58,738 nt of DNA from Gammaproteobacteria bacterium (lineage in GTDB: Bacteria; Pseudomonadota; Gammaproteobacteria; Pseudomonadales; Oleiphilaceae), in NCBI GenBank assembly GCA_002747055.1, contig PDSQ01000037.1:1-58738 (forward strand), written 5' to 3'. Shown piece by piece: positions 39,367-48,024 of the stretch. The notes below the pieces were generated by a model. That model saw only the letters and a program-made list of their open reading frames with translations, searched no databases and was not told the DNA's origin. Every line of letters starts with the position of its first letter. Within the stretch, counting starts at the first letter, position 1. Position numbers and translations under genes: made by a program.

Positions 39367-41562
39367 CTATGTATCGATCAGCAGCGTGGGTTTGCAAACA
39401 CCAAATCCTTGAGCAAAATCCACGCCAATGTCATTGAGTATTTCAATGATGGTATCGTTTTCGGCAAATTCGGCAACGGTTTTCTTCCCGAGAAGGTGTC
39501 CAATATGATTGATGGTTTCGATCATTGCCCGATCCACTTTATCCCGTTCGACGTTTCTGACAAAGCTGCCGTCGATCTTCAAATAGTCAACCGGCATGCT
39601 TTTTAAATAACTGAAGAAACTGGCGCCGGTGCCAAAGTCATCGATCGCGAATCGAATGCCAATTTCTTTACATTGCGTGACGAATTCTATTGCGGAACGA
39701 AGAGTTCTCACTGCAACCGTTTCAGTGATTTCAAAACAGATAGAGGCTGTATCGATCTGGTATTCGTCAATTTTTGCCTTGATAAAATCGTATAGTCCAG
39801 CGGCGTTGATTGAAGCGCCGGAAAGATTGATGTTGATCATCAGTTCGGAATCGGGATTACTATTCCGTAAAGTGTGAAATTTGGAAAACACTTTATTGAT
39901 TACCCAACGATCGATCTGTGGCATGAGATTGTAGCGCTCCGCGGCTGGCAAGAAACGCCCCGGCGCGATGATTTCTCCCTCCTTGGATACCATTCGTAAC
40001 AGAATTTCCATATGTCGCCGAGGGCCGGTTTGGCCGCTCAGGGCCTGGTAAGTCTGGTGATAAAGCAGGAATCGGTCTTCCTCCAGCGCCGATTTGATCC
40101 GTTCCACCCAAGTGACTTCATCCCGCCTGGTCGTCAATTCCGACTCACTTTCCTGAAAAATACACAGTCGGTGGCGGCCGGATTCTTTTGCCCAATAACA
40201 GGCCGAATCCGCTTCCTTGATCACTTCCATGGCTTTACCGCTTGTTTTGGAGAAAGAGGTCATACCGATACTGATGCCGACGCTATGACTTTTGCCATTG
40301 AAATAAAAAAAGTATTCCTTGACGCCGCTAAGAATGTTTTTGGCGATGATTTGCCCGTGTTCCTCATCGCATCCCTCCAGCAGCAGTCCGAATTCATCTC
40401 CGCCAAGGCGTGCCAGCGAATCACTGGCGCGAACCTGAGTGCCTATAATCTGTGACAATTGTACAAGCAGCTCATCACCGGCAGCATGACCACAGGTGTC
40501 ATTGACAATTTTAAAGCCGTCAAGATCCATAAAGCAAAGCAAACCTGATTTTCCATCAACGTGCGCCCGCTCGATTGCCTTGGCAACTCTTTTTTCGAAT
40601 TCACGGCGATTGATCAGGCCGGTCAACGCGTCGTGCGAAGCCTCCCAGACTTGTTGCTTTAACTGTTCACGGAAAATGCTGACATCGCTCAGGCAAAGTA
40701 CGCCGCCGGTCAATTGTCCGTTTTGATCCAGCAACGGGACAGCTTGCTCTTCCACAGCGATGATTCGATTGTCCAGAGAAACAAGTGACCGGTTATTGTC
40801 GCAGGAAACCTGTTTTTTGGTATGGATTGCCTGGTACAGCGCACTTTCAACTTCTGAGTTGGTTTGGTCTTCAGTCAGTGTCAAAATGTCAGAGATAGCC
40901 TTGCCGTTTAATTCTGAAAAGCAACCGCCGATCAGTTTTTCTGCCGCGGAATTAAGATATACCAGGTCTCCTTTGTCGTTGGTACGGAGCACGCCATCAT
41001 GAATAGACTGCAGGGTAATCTCTGCCAGTTGTTTTTCTTCAAACAATTTGGCTGAAAGCGCGCGCAGCTGTTTCATCGGGAGGAGCCAGAGTGCCGTCAA
41101 CACCAGCGCTCCGAGAATCAGGCCAATGACACTGCCGGCCAGTATGTTGTGGATGACATGAGAAAGGTTTGCGCTGACCACCACCTTTCCGACAATTTGA
41201 TCGATATCATAGAGCGGGAAGCTGCGGGTTATCAAAACACCCTGTAAGGCTTCCCCGGCCGAAGTCAGCTCATTTCCCTGAGCATCGAATATCTGGATAA
41301 ACTCGTTTTCCAACAGAACGGGTTCCCGGATAAGGATTCCCTGCATCCGATTCTCTGCAAACATCCATGTTTCAGGCAGTGTCGTGATCATTTCTTTTTG
41401 CGCATCGGCTTTGATCCGGGCCTTGAAAGTGAGTTCTTTCGCTAAATCACTGTAGGCGATAAAACCGGACACGACCGGAAGGCTGAAGACCACAACTGCG
41501 GATATGACCAGAGATAGACGGAAAAACAGTCGATCGAGCTTGTCCGAGGTGGAACGAGTCAT
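39367..41562 (-). CDS. Membrane GGDEF-EAL protein with PAS domain
   Basis: The 731-residue protein has two membrane helices (about 15-37 and 135-160) that enclose a periplasmic sensor, then a PAS domain (about 180-300), GGDEF and EAL. GGDEF is intact at about residue 390 and has an upstream inhibitory site RASD five residues before it. The EAL motif reads EILLR rather than EALLR. 'DDFGTG' and the late 'KTVAEFAEN' are intact, so phosphodiesterase activity is plausible. It could make or degrade c-di-GMP according to a periplasmic signal. It starts 10 bases after a periplasmic binding protein gene, which likely shares its transcript and may supply the ligand. Confidence 0.92.
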   Translation of the reverse strand: MTRSTSDKLDRLFFRLSLVISAVVVFSLPVVSGFIAYSDLAKELTFKARIKADAQKEMITTLPETWMFAENRMQGILIREPVLLENEFIQIFDAQGNELTSAGEALQGVLITRSFPLYDIDQIVGKVVVSANLSHVIHNILAGSVIGLILGALVLTALWLLPMKQLRALSAKLFEEKQLAEITLQSIHDGVLRTNDKGDLVYLNSAAEKLIGGCFSELNGKAISDILTLTEDQTNSEVESALYQAIHTKKQVSCDNNRSLVSLDNRIIAVEEQAVPLLDQNGQLTGGVLCLSDVSIFREQLKQQVWEASHDALTGLINRREFEKRVAKAIERAHVDGKSGLLCFMDLDGFKIVNDTCGHAAGDELLVQLSQIIGTQVRASDSLARLGGDEFGLLLEGCDEEHGQIIAKNILSGVKEYFFYFNGKSHSVGISIGMTSFSKTSGKAMEVIKEADSACYWAKESGRHRLCIFQESESELTTRRDEVTWVERIKSALEEDRFLLYHQTYQALSGQTGPRRHMEILLRMVSKEGEIIAPGRFLPAAERYNLMPQIDRWVINKVFSKFHTLRNSNPDSELMININLSGASINAAGLYDFIKAKIDEYQIDTASICFEITETVAVRTLRSAIEFVTQCKEIGIRFAIDDFGTGASFFSYLKSMPVDYLKIDGSFVRNVERDKVDRAMIETINHIGHLLGKKTVAEFAENDTIIEILNDIGVDFAQGFGVCKPTLLIDT

Positions 41563-41572
41563 AGGTTCGGTG

Positions 41573-42409
41573 TTACCTCACCGGATAACAGCCGTATCGT
41601 TGTAAAATCGCGGCGCCTTTTTCAGAGAAAACAAAGTCAAGGAAGGCATTGACCTGTGCCGAGCGCTCCTTGGGCAGAATAAAGTAAAACCGTTTGGTCA
41701 TCGGATAATCACCGTTCTTGCAGGACTCGACAGTGGGTTTGACGCCGTCCAGTGTCAAGGCGCGAAGATTTCTGTTTTCAGAAAGCATCAAAGCCAGAGA
41801 GGTGACCCCAAGGCTGCCGGGCGTCTTCTCGATTTTGTCCACCATTTCCTGATCCGTTGCAGCGAACAGAAATCCTTTCTTGTGTTCGGCAGAAGCGACC
41901 GCTTGTTTCATTTCAGGAGAAAGGGCTTTGATTTGTTTGGTATTGTCGTCCTTGGCCTGGCGCAGAATGGGGCGAATAGTTGAACCGTCCAGCCATTGTT
42001 TTAGATCACCGTTGTAGATGTCCACCAGCTGTGCCAGGGTGACGGCATCCACTTTGGTTTTGTTGGAAACCGCAAAAACCGTTGGAGTGCGCGCGTATTC
42101 AATGGCAACGATACCTTTTTTCGCCTCGGCTTCTTTCAAAGGCCGGGCACTCAGCCCGATTTGAATCCGGCCGGTAGGAACTGATTTTATCGCCCCGCTG
42201 CTGCCGATACTTGGCAGGACTTTAACCTTAACGTCGGGAGTGGCTTTTTGGTAGGCCTCGGCCAGCTTCTTCATGGTGCCAAGCGCATTGCCGGTTCCGC
42301 CTATAATGATTGCGGCTGAACAGGTGGTCGTTAAAGCGAAAGAAAAAACCGTACAGAGTAAGATAGATAGGGTCGATGAAAAGCGCTTTTGTTTTAAACT
42401 AAGTATCAT
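41573..42409 (-). CDS. Periplasmic PstS-like substrate-binding protein
   Basis: The 278-residue protein has a signal peptide ending near residue 32 ('TTTCSAA'). It follows the type 2 periplasmic binding fold of phosphate-binding proteins: 'GTGNALGTMKKLAEAYQ', 'SIGSSGAIKSVPTGRIQIGLSARPL' (positions about 62-90, with the ligand loop SSGA) and a late 'KRFYFILP'. No pstCAB transporter genes accompany it. It is followed after 10 bases by the GGDEF-EAL gene, so it may be a sensor co-receptor rather than a transport protein. Phosphate as ligand is only an inference. Confidence 0.88.
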   Translation of the reverse strand: MILSLKQKRFSSTLSILLCTVFSFALTTTCSAAIIIGGTGNALGTMKKLAEAYQKATPDVKVKVLPSIGSSGAIKSVPTGRIQIGLSARPLKEAEAKKGIVAIEYARTPTVFAVSNKTKVDAVTLAQLVDIYNGDLKQWLDGSTIRPILRQAKDDNTKQIKALSPEMKQAVASAEHKKGFLFAATDQEMVDKIEKTPGSLGVTSLALMLSENRNLRALTLDGVKPTVESCKNGDYPMTKRFYFILPKERSAQVNAFLDFVFSEKGAAILQRYGCYPVR

Positions 42410-42594
42410 TTTTTTCTCCTTTGCAAGAAAAACAGAGTGATAAAACCAGAAAATAACAGTCTAAGCATAGGAAGCATTGGAGCCCTTTTCAAACAAAAAG
42501 CCGTTTTCAATCAGAAAGAGATTTACCACCTGGTTTATCAGCGGTAAAACAAGGATTTTTATTCAGTTTATCATTAACGATTTGGAGAACAACT

Positions 42595-44028
42595 ATGACC
42601 CAGCGAAACACGACACCCTCTGAACCCTCTTTTGGTCTGGCATTGGGCACGTTTTTGGTGATTGTCGGCGTGATTGGCATCGGGCTTTTTGTCTTGAAAG
42701 TCAGTTTGCATAGCTTGATGCTGATTTGTTTGATAATTGCCGCCGGTTCGGCCTGGTCCTTGTACAAAGGGGGGTTTGCGCCGATACGCGAGGCAATGAA
42801 TGCCGGTATTACCCGGGCATTTTCAGCGATTTATATTTTTATTCTAATCGGTGTGCTGATTGCCGCTTATATCCAGAGTGGTACGGTTGCCGCGCTGATT
42901 TATTACGGTTTGGAGTTTATTTTACCGACGGTATTTTTGCCCGCAGGTTTGATTTTGTGCAGCTTTATGTCGGTGGCAACCGGAACCAGTTGGGGAACGG
43001 TGGGTACCGCAGGTGTCGTGCTGATCGGTGTCGGTTCGGCGATGAATATTCCGTTGCCGGTGGTTGCCGGTATGGTGGTATCGGGTGCGGTGTTCGGGGA
43101 TAAAATGTCGCCGATTTCGGATACCACGAACCTGGCTGCGATGTCTGCCAAAACCGATTTATACTCCCATATCAAAAGTATGCTGTTCACTACTGGGCCG
43201 GCGTACCTGATCGCATTGGGCGTGTACACCTATTTGGGGTTGTCGTACAGCGATAACGCCATGCCGGAAGAAACCATTCAGACGATGCTAAATGCGATCG
43301 ACCAGACATTTTCTATCAACCTGATTTGCTTGTTACCCTTGCTGGTGTTGTTGGGCTTGAGCTTCAAGAGAGTCTCTGCCGAACCGGCGATGATGATTTC
43401 TGCCGTGGTTGCCCTGCTGATTGCCGTTATGATGCAGGGTAAAGAATGCGATGCCGCGCTGTCTGCGTTATGGTCCGGGGATAAACCGCAGACTGGCGTG
43501 GCAAGTCTGGATAGTTTATTGAGTCGTGGCGGTATCAGCTCGATGGGCTGGACGCTGTTTTTGTCTTTGCAAGCCTTGGCGCTCGGTGGTATTTTGGCAG
43601 AATTTGGTTTTTTACGCGTGTTGATTGCGGGCATTGTCGGTGGTGTCAAGCGGCGTGCGTCTTTGGTGGCCGCGACCATTATCTCTTGTGTCGTTGGCAA
43701 TATGAGTATGGGTGAGGCGTATATGTCGATCATTCTGGGCGGTCAGCTTTACGGTCATGCCTATGATGACAAAGATATCGACCGCAGTGTGCTGTCGCGT
43801 TCGCTCGAAGAGGGGGCGACCCTGTCGACGCCGTTAATCCCGTGGACAACGGGTGGCGCATTTTTCGCTGCAACGCTTAACGTGCCGACCCTGGACTATC
43901 TACCCTATGCGTTTGTCAATTTGATCAACCCGATCATTGCCATTTTATTCGCGTATTTGGGGGTTGCGTTGTTTCGAGCAAAAAAAGCCCACGCCAATGG
44001 CGCCGCAGAACCAAGCGCTAGAACCTAA
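42595..44028 (+). CDS. nhaC: NhaC-family Na+/H+ antiporter
   Basis: The 477-residue polytopic protein has about eleven membrane helices. It shows NhaC-type motifs 'ATGTSWGTVGTAGVVLIGVG', 'SGAVFGDKMSPISDTTNLAA' and 'LSTPLIPWTTGGAFFAATL'. Such proteins exchange Na+ for H+ (or malate/lactate in related branches), consistent with a sodium-using organism alongside OadGAB. It is transcribed toward the convergent SIMPL gene, 13 bases away. It lies in the cargo block between flrC and fliE. Confidence 0.9.
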   Translation: MTQRNTTPSEPSFGLALGTFLVIVGVIGIGLFVLKVSLHSLMLICLIIAAGSAWSLYKGGFAPIREAMNAGITRAFSAIYIFILIGVLIAAYIQSGTVAALIYYGLEFILPTVFLPAGLILCSFMSVATGTSWGTVGTAGVVLIGVGSAMNIPLPVVAGMVVSGAVFGDKMSPISDTTNLAAMSAKTDLYSHIKSMLFTTGPAYLIALGVYTYLGLSYSDNAMPEETIQTMLNAIDQTFSINLICLLPLLVLLGLSFKRVSAEPAMMISAVVALLIAVMMQGKECDAALSALWSGDKPQTGVASLDSLLSRGGISSMGWTLFLSLQALALGGILAEFGFLRVLIAGIVGGVKRRASLVAATIISCVVGNMSMGEAYMSIILGGQLYGHAYDDKDIDRSVLSRSLEEGATLSTPLIPWTTGGAFFAATLNVPTLDYLPYAFVNLINPIIAILFAYLGVALFRAKKAHANGAAEPSART

Positions 44029-44041
44029 CGGTTATAGTGCG

Positions 44042-44773
44042 TTAGTCGGTAAGGAAAAAAGTGACATTGGTGACCACGCGCACATCTTTTTCAATTTTGT
44101 TGGTATCACCATAGCTTTTGCCTACATCGCGAATAACAAAGCCACCTTGTCTGGCGCTTCGGATGCCGCCTACTTTTACCCCGGCATTGGTGGCGAATTC
44201 ATTGGCAGCGATTCGCGCATTGGTCGTTGCCTCTTTGAGCATCTCGGGTTTGATGTCATTCAGCCTGGTGAAATGGTAGGCTGGTGCATTGTTCTGAATA
44301 TCGAGCCCCTGGGCAATCAATGCGTTGAGTTTTGCCCGCACTTCGGAAACCAGCTGTACCTTTTGTGTTTGGACTTCTATTTCCCCGATAAGAAAATGCT
44401 TTTCTTCTACCAGCTTCTGATCCTCGTCACGAAATTCCTGCTTGGTGTAACTGATCACTCCGGGCTTTATTTCCTGATCTGTAAAGCCGCTTTCTTTTAA
44501 CAGGGCGATGATTTTTTTCTGGTCAGTTTCCGAAGCTTTGTATAGCGCGGGCATTGCCGACTTTTCTTTACCCGTTACCGTATAATGAATGGACCAATAA
44601 GCGGTATCGGCCTGAACGCGACGTTCAGCCAGACCTTTCACTTCAGCTGTGTTAAGTGCCACTTTCGATCGGTAAAGCGTCTGACTGATAAAATATCCCG
44701 CGACGGCAATGCCCAGAGCCAGCAGCAATGCACCAAGGGTAAAACTGGTTGAATTGTTGTTTCCACTATTCAT
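44042..44773 (-). CDS. SIMPL-domain (DUF541) envelope protein
   Basis: The 243-residue protein has one N-terminal signal-anchor helix (about residues 12-32) and a SIMPL domain beginning 'VKGLAERRVQADTAYWSIHYTV'. It ends with the family-like 'ARIAANEFATNAGVKVGGI' segment. SIMPL proteins form oligomeric periplasmic shells or bind small ligands; some are outer-membrane interaction partners. There is no fixed function. It follows the DUF4336 gene by 33 bp on the same strand, likely one operon. Confidence 0.88.
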   Translation of the reverse strand: MNSGNNNSTSFTLGALLLALGIAVAGYFISQTLYRSKVALNTAEVKGLAERRVQADTAYWSIHYTVTGKEKSAMPALYKASETDQKKIIALLKESGFTDQEIKPGVISYTKQEFRDEDQKLVEEKHFLIGEIEVQTQKVQLVSEVRAKLNALIAQGLDIQNNAPAYHFTRLNDIKPEMLKEATTNARIAANEFATNAGVKVGGIRSARQGGFVIRDVGKSYGDTNKIEKDVRVVTNVTFFLTD

Positions 44774-44806
44774 TTTAAAACCTCGTCAATATGGAGTAGG
44801 GTATCG

Positions 44807-45517
44807 TTATCGATTCTTTAACGCCCAGGAAAACGAAGACCGCAAAAATTCGGTGCCTTTACCGAACACACAGTCACCGTGAGACAAAACGATGTTGTCT
44901 GGCTGCCAATCCAGCATTTGTAAAACCGATTCTCCGGCCTGTTTTCTGCTGCCAAATAGAAAGGTAACACGCCAATCGATTGGCGTTTTACCATTTGGGC
45001 CAAGTATTCCGGCAAATTTTGCCAATGTCCTTTGCCAGCCATTCAGCATCCCCGGACTGAAGTTTTCTATTAAATCAGCCAATATCAAAGTACGGGATCG
45101 CTTATGAAAAAACACCACTTCCTGCATAGCCGGGCTACCACGAAAAATGATAGACGCGATGTCCCCGGCCCATTCATCGCGTGCTATTTCAGTCAATTCA
45201 ACGCTGAATTCTATATCCTTTCGCTTTTTGGCAAGCCCTGGAGGTGCATAGCTGATCGCATCCGGGTATTCGTTTATCCATTCCGATAGAAACAGATGGT
45301 GCAACTTGTTCGGCGATACCAGATGTTTCACTTTACCGATAGCGAGTAACTCACGCCTTAAATCACTGTTGCTTTGCCCCGGCGAATGCAGCCATAAATC
45401 GCCGTCGTCTAACCGGACAACGGTCGTTCGCGTCGGAAATGGAAACCCGTAAAAGCGGACGGTGCCGCCCTCGTATATCCATATTTCTTCGCCGATCTGT
45501 CGTAGCTGCGTGTTCAT
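44807..45517 (-). CDS. DUF4336 metallo-beta-lactamase-like protein
   Basis: The 236-residue soluble protein matches DUF4336, a metallo-hydrolase-like fold. It has 'DGDLWLHSPGQ' (about 38), 'VKHLVSPNKLHHLFLSEW' (about 63), 'TLILADLIENF' (about 140) and 'NIVLSHGDCVFG' (about 209) with a final histidine/aspartate pair. These positions correspond to the metal-ligand loops of beta-lactamase-fold enzymes, but the classical HxHxDH is absent, so catalysis is uncertain. It diverges from fliE across a 352-bp gap. Confidence 0.85.
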   Translation of the reverse strand: MNTQLRQIGEEIWIYEGGTVRFYGFPFPTRTTVVRLDDGDLWLHSPGQSNSDLRRELLAIGKVKHLVSPNKLHHLFLSEWINEYPDAISYAPPGLAKKRKDIEFSVELTEIARDEWAGDIASIIFRGSPAMQEVVFFHKRSRTLILADLIENFSPGMLNGWQRTLAKFAGILGPNGKTPIDWRVTFLFGSRKQAGESVLQMLDWQPDNIVLSHGDCVFGKGTEFLRSSFSWALKNR

Positions 45518-45796
45518 TTATATATATCGCCGTTTGGAATTCTATTCGTCACGAACAGTCAATTACCGTATTCGGTACCGTAAAACCCGAATCTATGACC
45601 AGAACGGCAAACTGTATCATATCCTTAACGTTAGAATAACACGTCCTCCTGTAATACGGCTTCGGTGTTTGCAACGAAACGATGGCTACCGTCCTGATCA
45701 GCCTCTCTGTTTTAACGTGATGGTATTTTGTCGTGGCGAGTTTGTCAATTCTGACTATGCTGTATAACTCGTTGAAATTCAATTGATAAGTAGATA

Positions 45797-45811
45797 TGGC
45801 ATTTGGTTTGC
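45797..45811 (+). promoter_or_regulatory. Sigma-54 promoter of the fliE operon
   Basis: TGGCATTTGGTTTGC fits the RpoN consensus with exact GG/GC phasing and a full -12 TTGC. It lies 59 bases before the fliE ATG. FlrC is the expected activator. The rest of the 352-bp gap (45518-45869) shows no gene. Confidence 0.85.
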
Positions 45812-45869
45812 TTTGGCTAGTGTCAAAGGATAGGGCAAGTCAAAGAGTTGTCGCCAGTGGAGATTGAAA

Positions 45870-46226
45870 ATGACTGACAGAGCAGATATTACCGCAGTTT
45901 TGAATCAGATAAGTACGATGCGTGCTCAGATTCAGCGACCTCCTGTTGTCGGCAACGAAATTGCGCCTGAAAAAATCAATACCTTGGGTGGCGCAGACAA
46001 GCCCCCGGGCTTTGGTGAGATGTTTGCCAAGGCGATCGATTCGGTCAATGATCTGCAAAAAAATGCCAGCGATATGAGAACCGCCTACGAGCAGGGGCAA
46101 CCGGGTATCGATATCACCAGAGTGATGGTTGAATCGCAAAAAGCCTCGGTTTCCTTCCAGGCGCTGACCCAGGTGCGTAACAAGGTGGTGCAGGCGTACG
46201 AGGAAATTATGAAAATGCCTGTGTAG
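45870..46226 (+). CDS. fliE: Flagellar hook-basal body protein FliE
   Basis: FliE links the MS ring to the proximal rod. The 118-residue protein has a variable N-terminus and the conserved C-terminal half: '[20 protein letters not shown]' followed by '[34 protein letters not shown]', here positions about 86-118. Its length is normal. ATG 45870 follows GTGGAGATTG. It is the first gene of fliEFGHIJ under the sigma-54 promoter at 45797. Confidence 0.95.
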   Translation: MTDRADITAVLNQISTMRAQIQRPPVVGNEIAPEKINTLGGADKPPGFGEMFAKAIDSVNDLQKNASDMRTAYEQGQPGIDITRVMVESQKASVSFQALTQVRNKVVQAYEEIMKMPV

Positions 46227-46308
46227 TAATTGAGTTGCGTAGTTTACCCGAATCGGCAATATGACGTAATCCAGGCTTTGATCTGGTGTAATCAAGACGG
46301 ATTTGACA

Positions 46309-48024
46309 ATGGCAAGCGTACCCGCAGAAGTAAAGGATGTTTCTCCCAGTGGCGATGATGACAGCAGCCTGCCTGTCGTATCGGAATCGCAAAGTGATTT
46401 GTTGCTAGGCTTCAACAAGCTCAATCTTGTTCGACAGGTTGGCTTGATGGTGGGTTTGGCAGCAAGCGTCGCGCTGGGCCTTGCCGTGGCGCTCTGGGCC
46501 CAGAACCCCAGTTATCAGCCCCTGTTGACCAATCTGCAGAATTACGATGCCGATGAAATCAGCACGGTTCTCAACGACAACAATATTGATTACAAGGTGG
46601 ACCCCAAAACCGGCATTTTGCTGGTCGAAGCGGAAAGTGTGTATCAGGCAAAACTCAAACTCGCGGCAGCCGGGATTAAGGATAACAATACTGTCGGCTA
46701 TGAGTTGCTGGATCAAGAGCAGGGCTTGGGGGTCAGTCAGTTTATGGAGGCGACCCGGTTTCGACGTGGGTTGGAAGGTGAGCTTTCCCGCACCATTAGC
46801 AGTATGCGTAATATCCGTAAAGCCCGGGTGCATCTTGCCATTCCGAAACGATCGGTATTTGTTCGGGATAGAAGAAAGCCTTCGGCGTCAGTGTATCTGG
46901 AGGTTTATGCGGGTCGGGAGCTATCATCCGAGCAGGTCAAATCTGTGGTCAACCTGGTCGCGAACAGTGTTCCCGAAATGGATAAAAAAGATGTCTCGGT
47001 AGTGGATCACCGCGGTAGTTTGCTGACTGTCGATGAAGAGGATACCGATGCCAAACTGGCTGCCAAAGAGTTTGATTATTCGCGCAAGGTAGAGGAAGTG
47101 CTGAATCGGCGAGTGACTAGTATTCTTGAACCTGTGCTGGGGGTAGGACGTTTTCGCTCTGAGGTTTCGGCAGACATTGATTTTTCCGCCGTCGAAACAG
47201 CGGAAGAAATATTCAATCCGGACTTGCAGGCCCTTAGAAGCGAGCAGATTCTCGACGAGCAGCGGGTTTCGGGAAAAAACGGTGGTATTCCCGGCGCCTT
47301 GTCCAACCAGCCTCCGGGTGCGGCCAATGTGCCGGAGGTGGCGAAAGGCGGCAATGGCAAAAGCAATGAAAACATGGCCGATATTCGTAAGCAGGCGACC
47401 AGAAATTATGAAGTCGACCGAACAATCAGCTATTCTAAACAACAGCAGGGTCGAATAAAGCGTTTGACGGTGGCTGTGGTGGTCGATGACATCAAGAAGA
47501 TCGATCCTGAAACCGGAGAATTCACCTATTCACCCTGGCCGGAAGCGGAACTGGAACGTTTAACCATACTGGTCAGAAACTCGGTAGGTTATTCGGCCAG
47601 TCGGGGCGATAGTGTCAGTGTCATCAATACGCCTTTTGCCCCTGAAGAAATGATTCCGGTGGAAGAGCCCAAGTTTTGGCAGCAAAGCTGGTTCACTGAA
47701 CTGCTCAAACCGGCGCTTGCGTTTCTCTTTATTCTGGTCATTGTCCTGGGGATGGTTCGTCCGGCATTGAAAAATCTGTCTTCTAGTGGCGCCCGTGAAA
47801 AAGAGCTCGCATTGGTCGGTGATGAGGAAGGCTTGGCAACTCTGGACGAACTGGATTCATCCGGGAGCGTGGATCAGGTTAGCTTGAGTACTTCGGAAGA
47901 CTTTTTATTGCCGGGTGCGTCGGAAGGCTATGATAAACAGTTGAGTGCGCTCAAGGGGTTGATCGCTGAAGATCCGGCCCGGGTAGCGCAGGTTGTGCGA
48001 CAATGGGTAAATGCAGATGAGTGA
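46309..48024 (+). CDS. fliF: Flagellar MS-ring protein FliF
   Basis: FliF forms the membrane-supramembrane ring, the assembly base of the flagellum. The 571-residue protein has an N-terminal membrane helix near residues 38-58 and ring-building motifs, including 'LARTISSMRNIRKARVHLAIPK'-like text at about 160-185 and 'ASVYLEV'. A disordered Gly/Asn/Lys-rich stretch follows near 330-360, then a second helix near 463-483, and an acidic C-terminus that binds FliG and ends in 'VVRQWVNADE'. The end overlaps fliG. Confidence 0.96.
   Translation: MASVPAEVKDVSPSGDDDSSLPVVSESQSDLLLGFNKLNLVRQVGLMVGLAASVALGLAVALWAQNPSYQPLLTNLQNYDADEISTVLNDNNIDYKVDPKTGILLVEAESVYQAKLKLAAAGIKDNNTVGYELLDQEQGLGVSQFMEATRFRRGLEGELSRTISSMRNIRKARVHLAIPKRSVFVRDRRKPSASVYLEVYAGRELSSEQVKSVVNLVANSVPEMDKKDVSVVDHRGSLLTVDEEDTDAKLAAKEFDYSRKVEEVLNRRVTSILEPVLGVGRFRSEVSADIDFSAVETAEEIFNPDLQALRSEQILDEQRVSGKNGGIPGALSNQPPGAANVPEVAKGGNGKSNENMADIRKQATRNYEVDRTISYSKQQQGRIKRLTVAVVVDDIKKIDPETGEFTYSPWPEAELERLTILVRNSVGYSASRGDSVSVINTPFAPEEMIPVEEPKFWQQSWFTELLKPALAFLFILVIVLGMVRPALKNLSSSGAREKELALVGDEEGLATLDELDSSGSVDQVSLSTSEDFLLPGASEGYDKQLSALKGLIAEDPARVAQVVRQWVNADE

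Noticed and set aside
39367..41562. Degenerate, catalytically dead GGDEF
   Set aside because: GGDEF and the RASD inhibitory site are both intact. The EAL reads EIL but keeps the other motifs.
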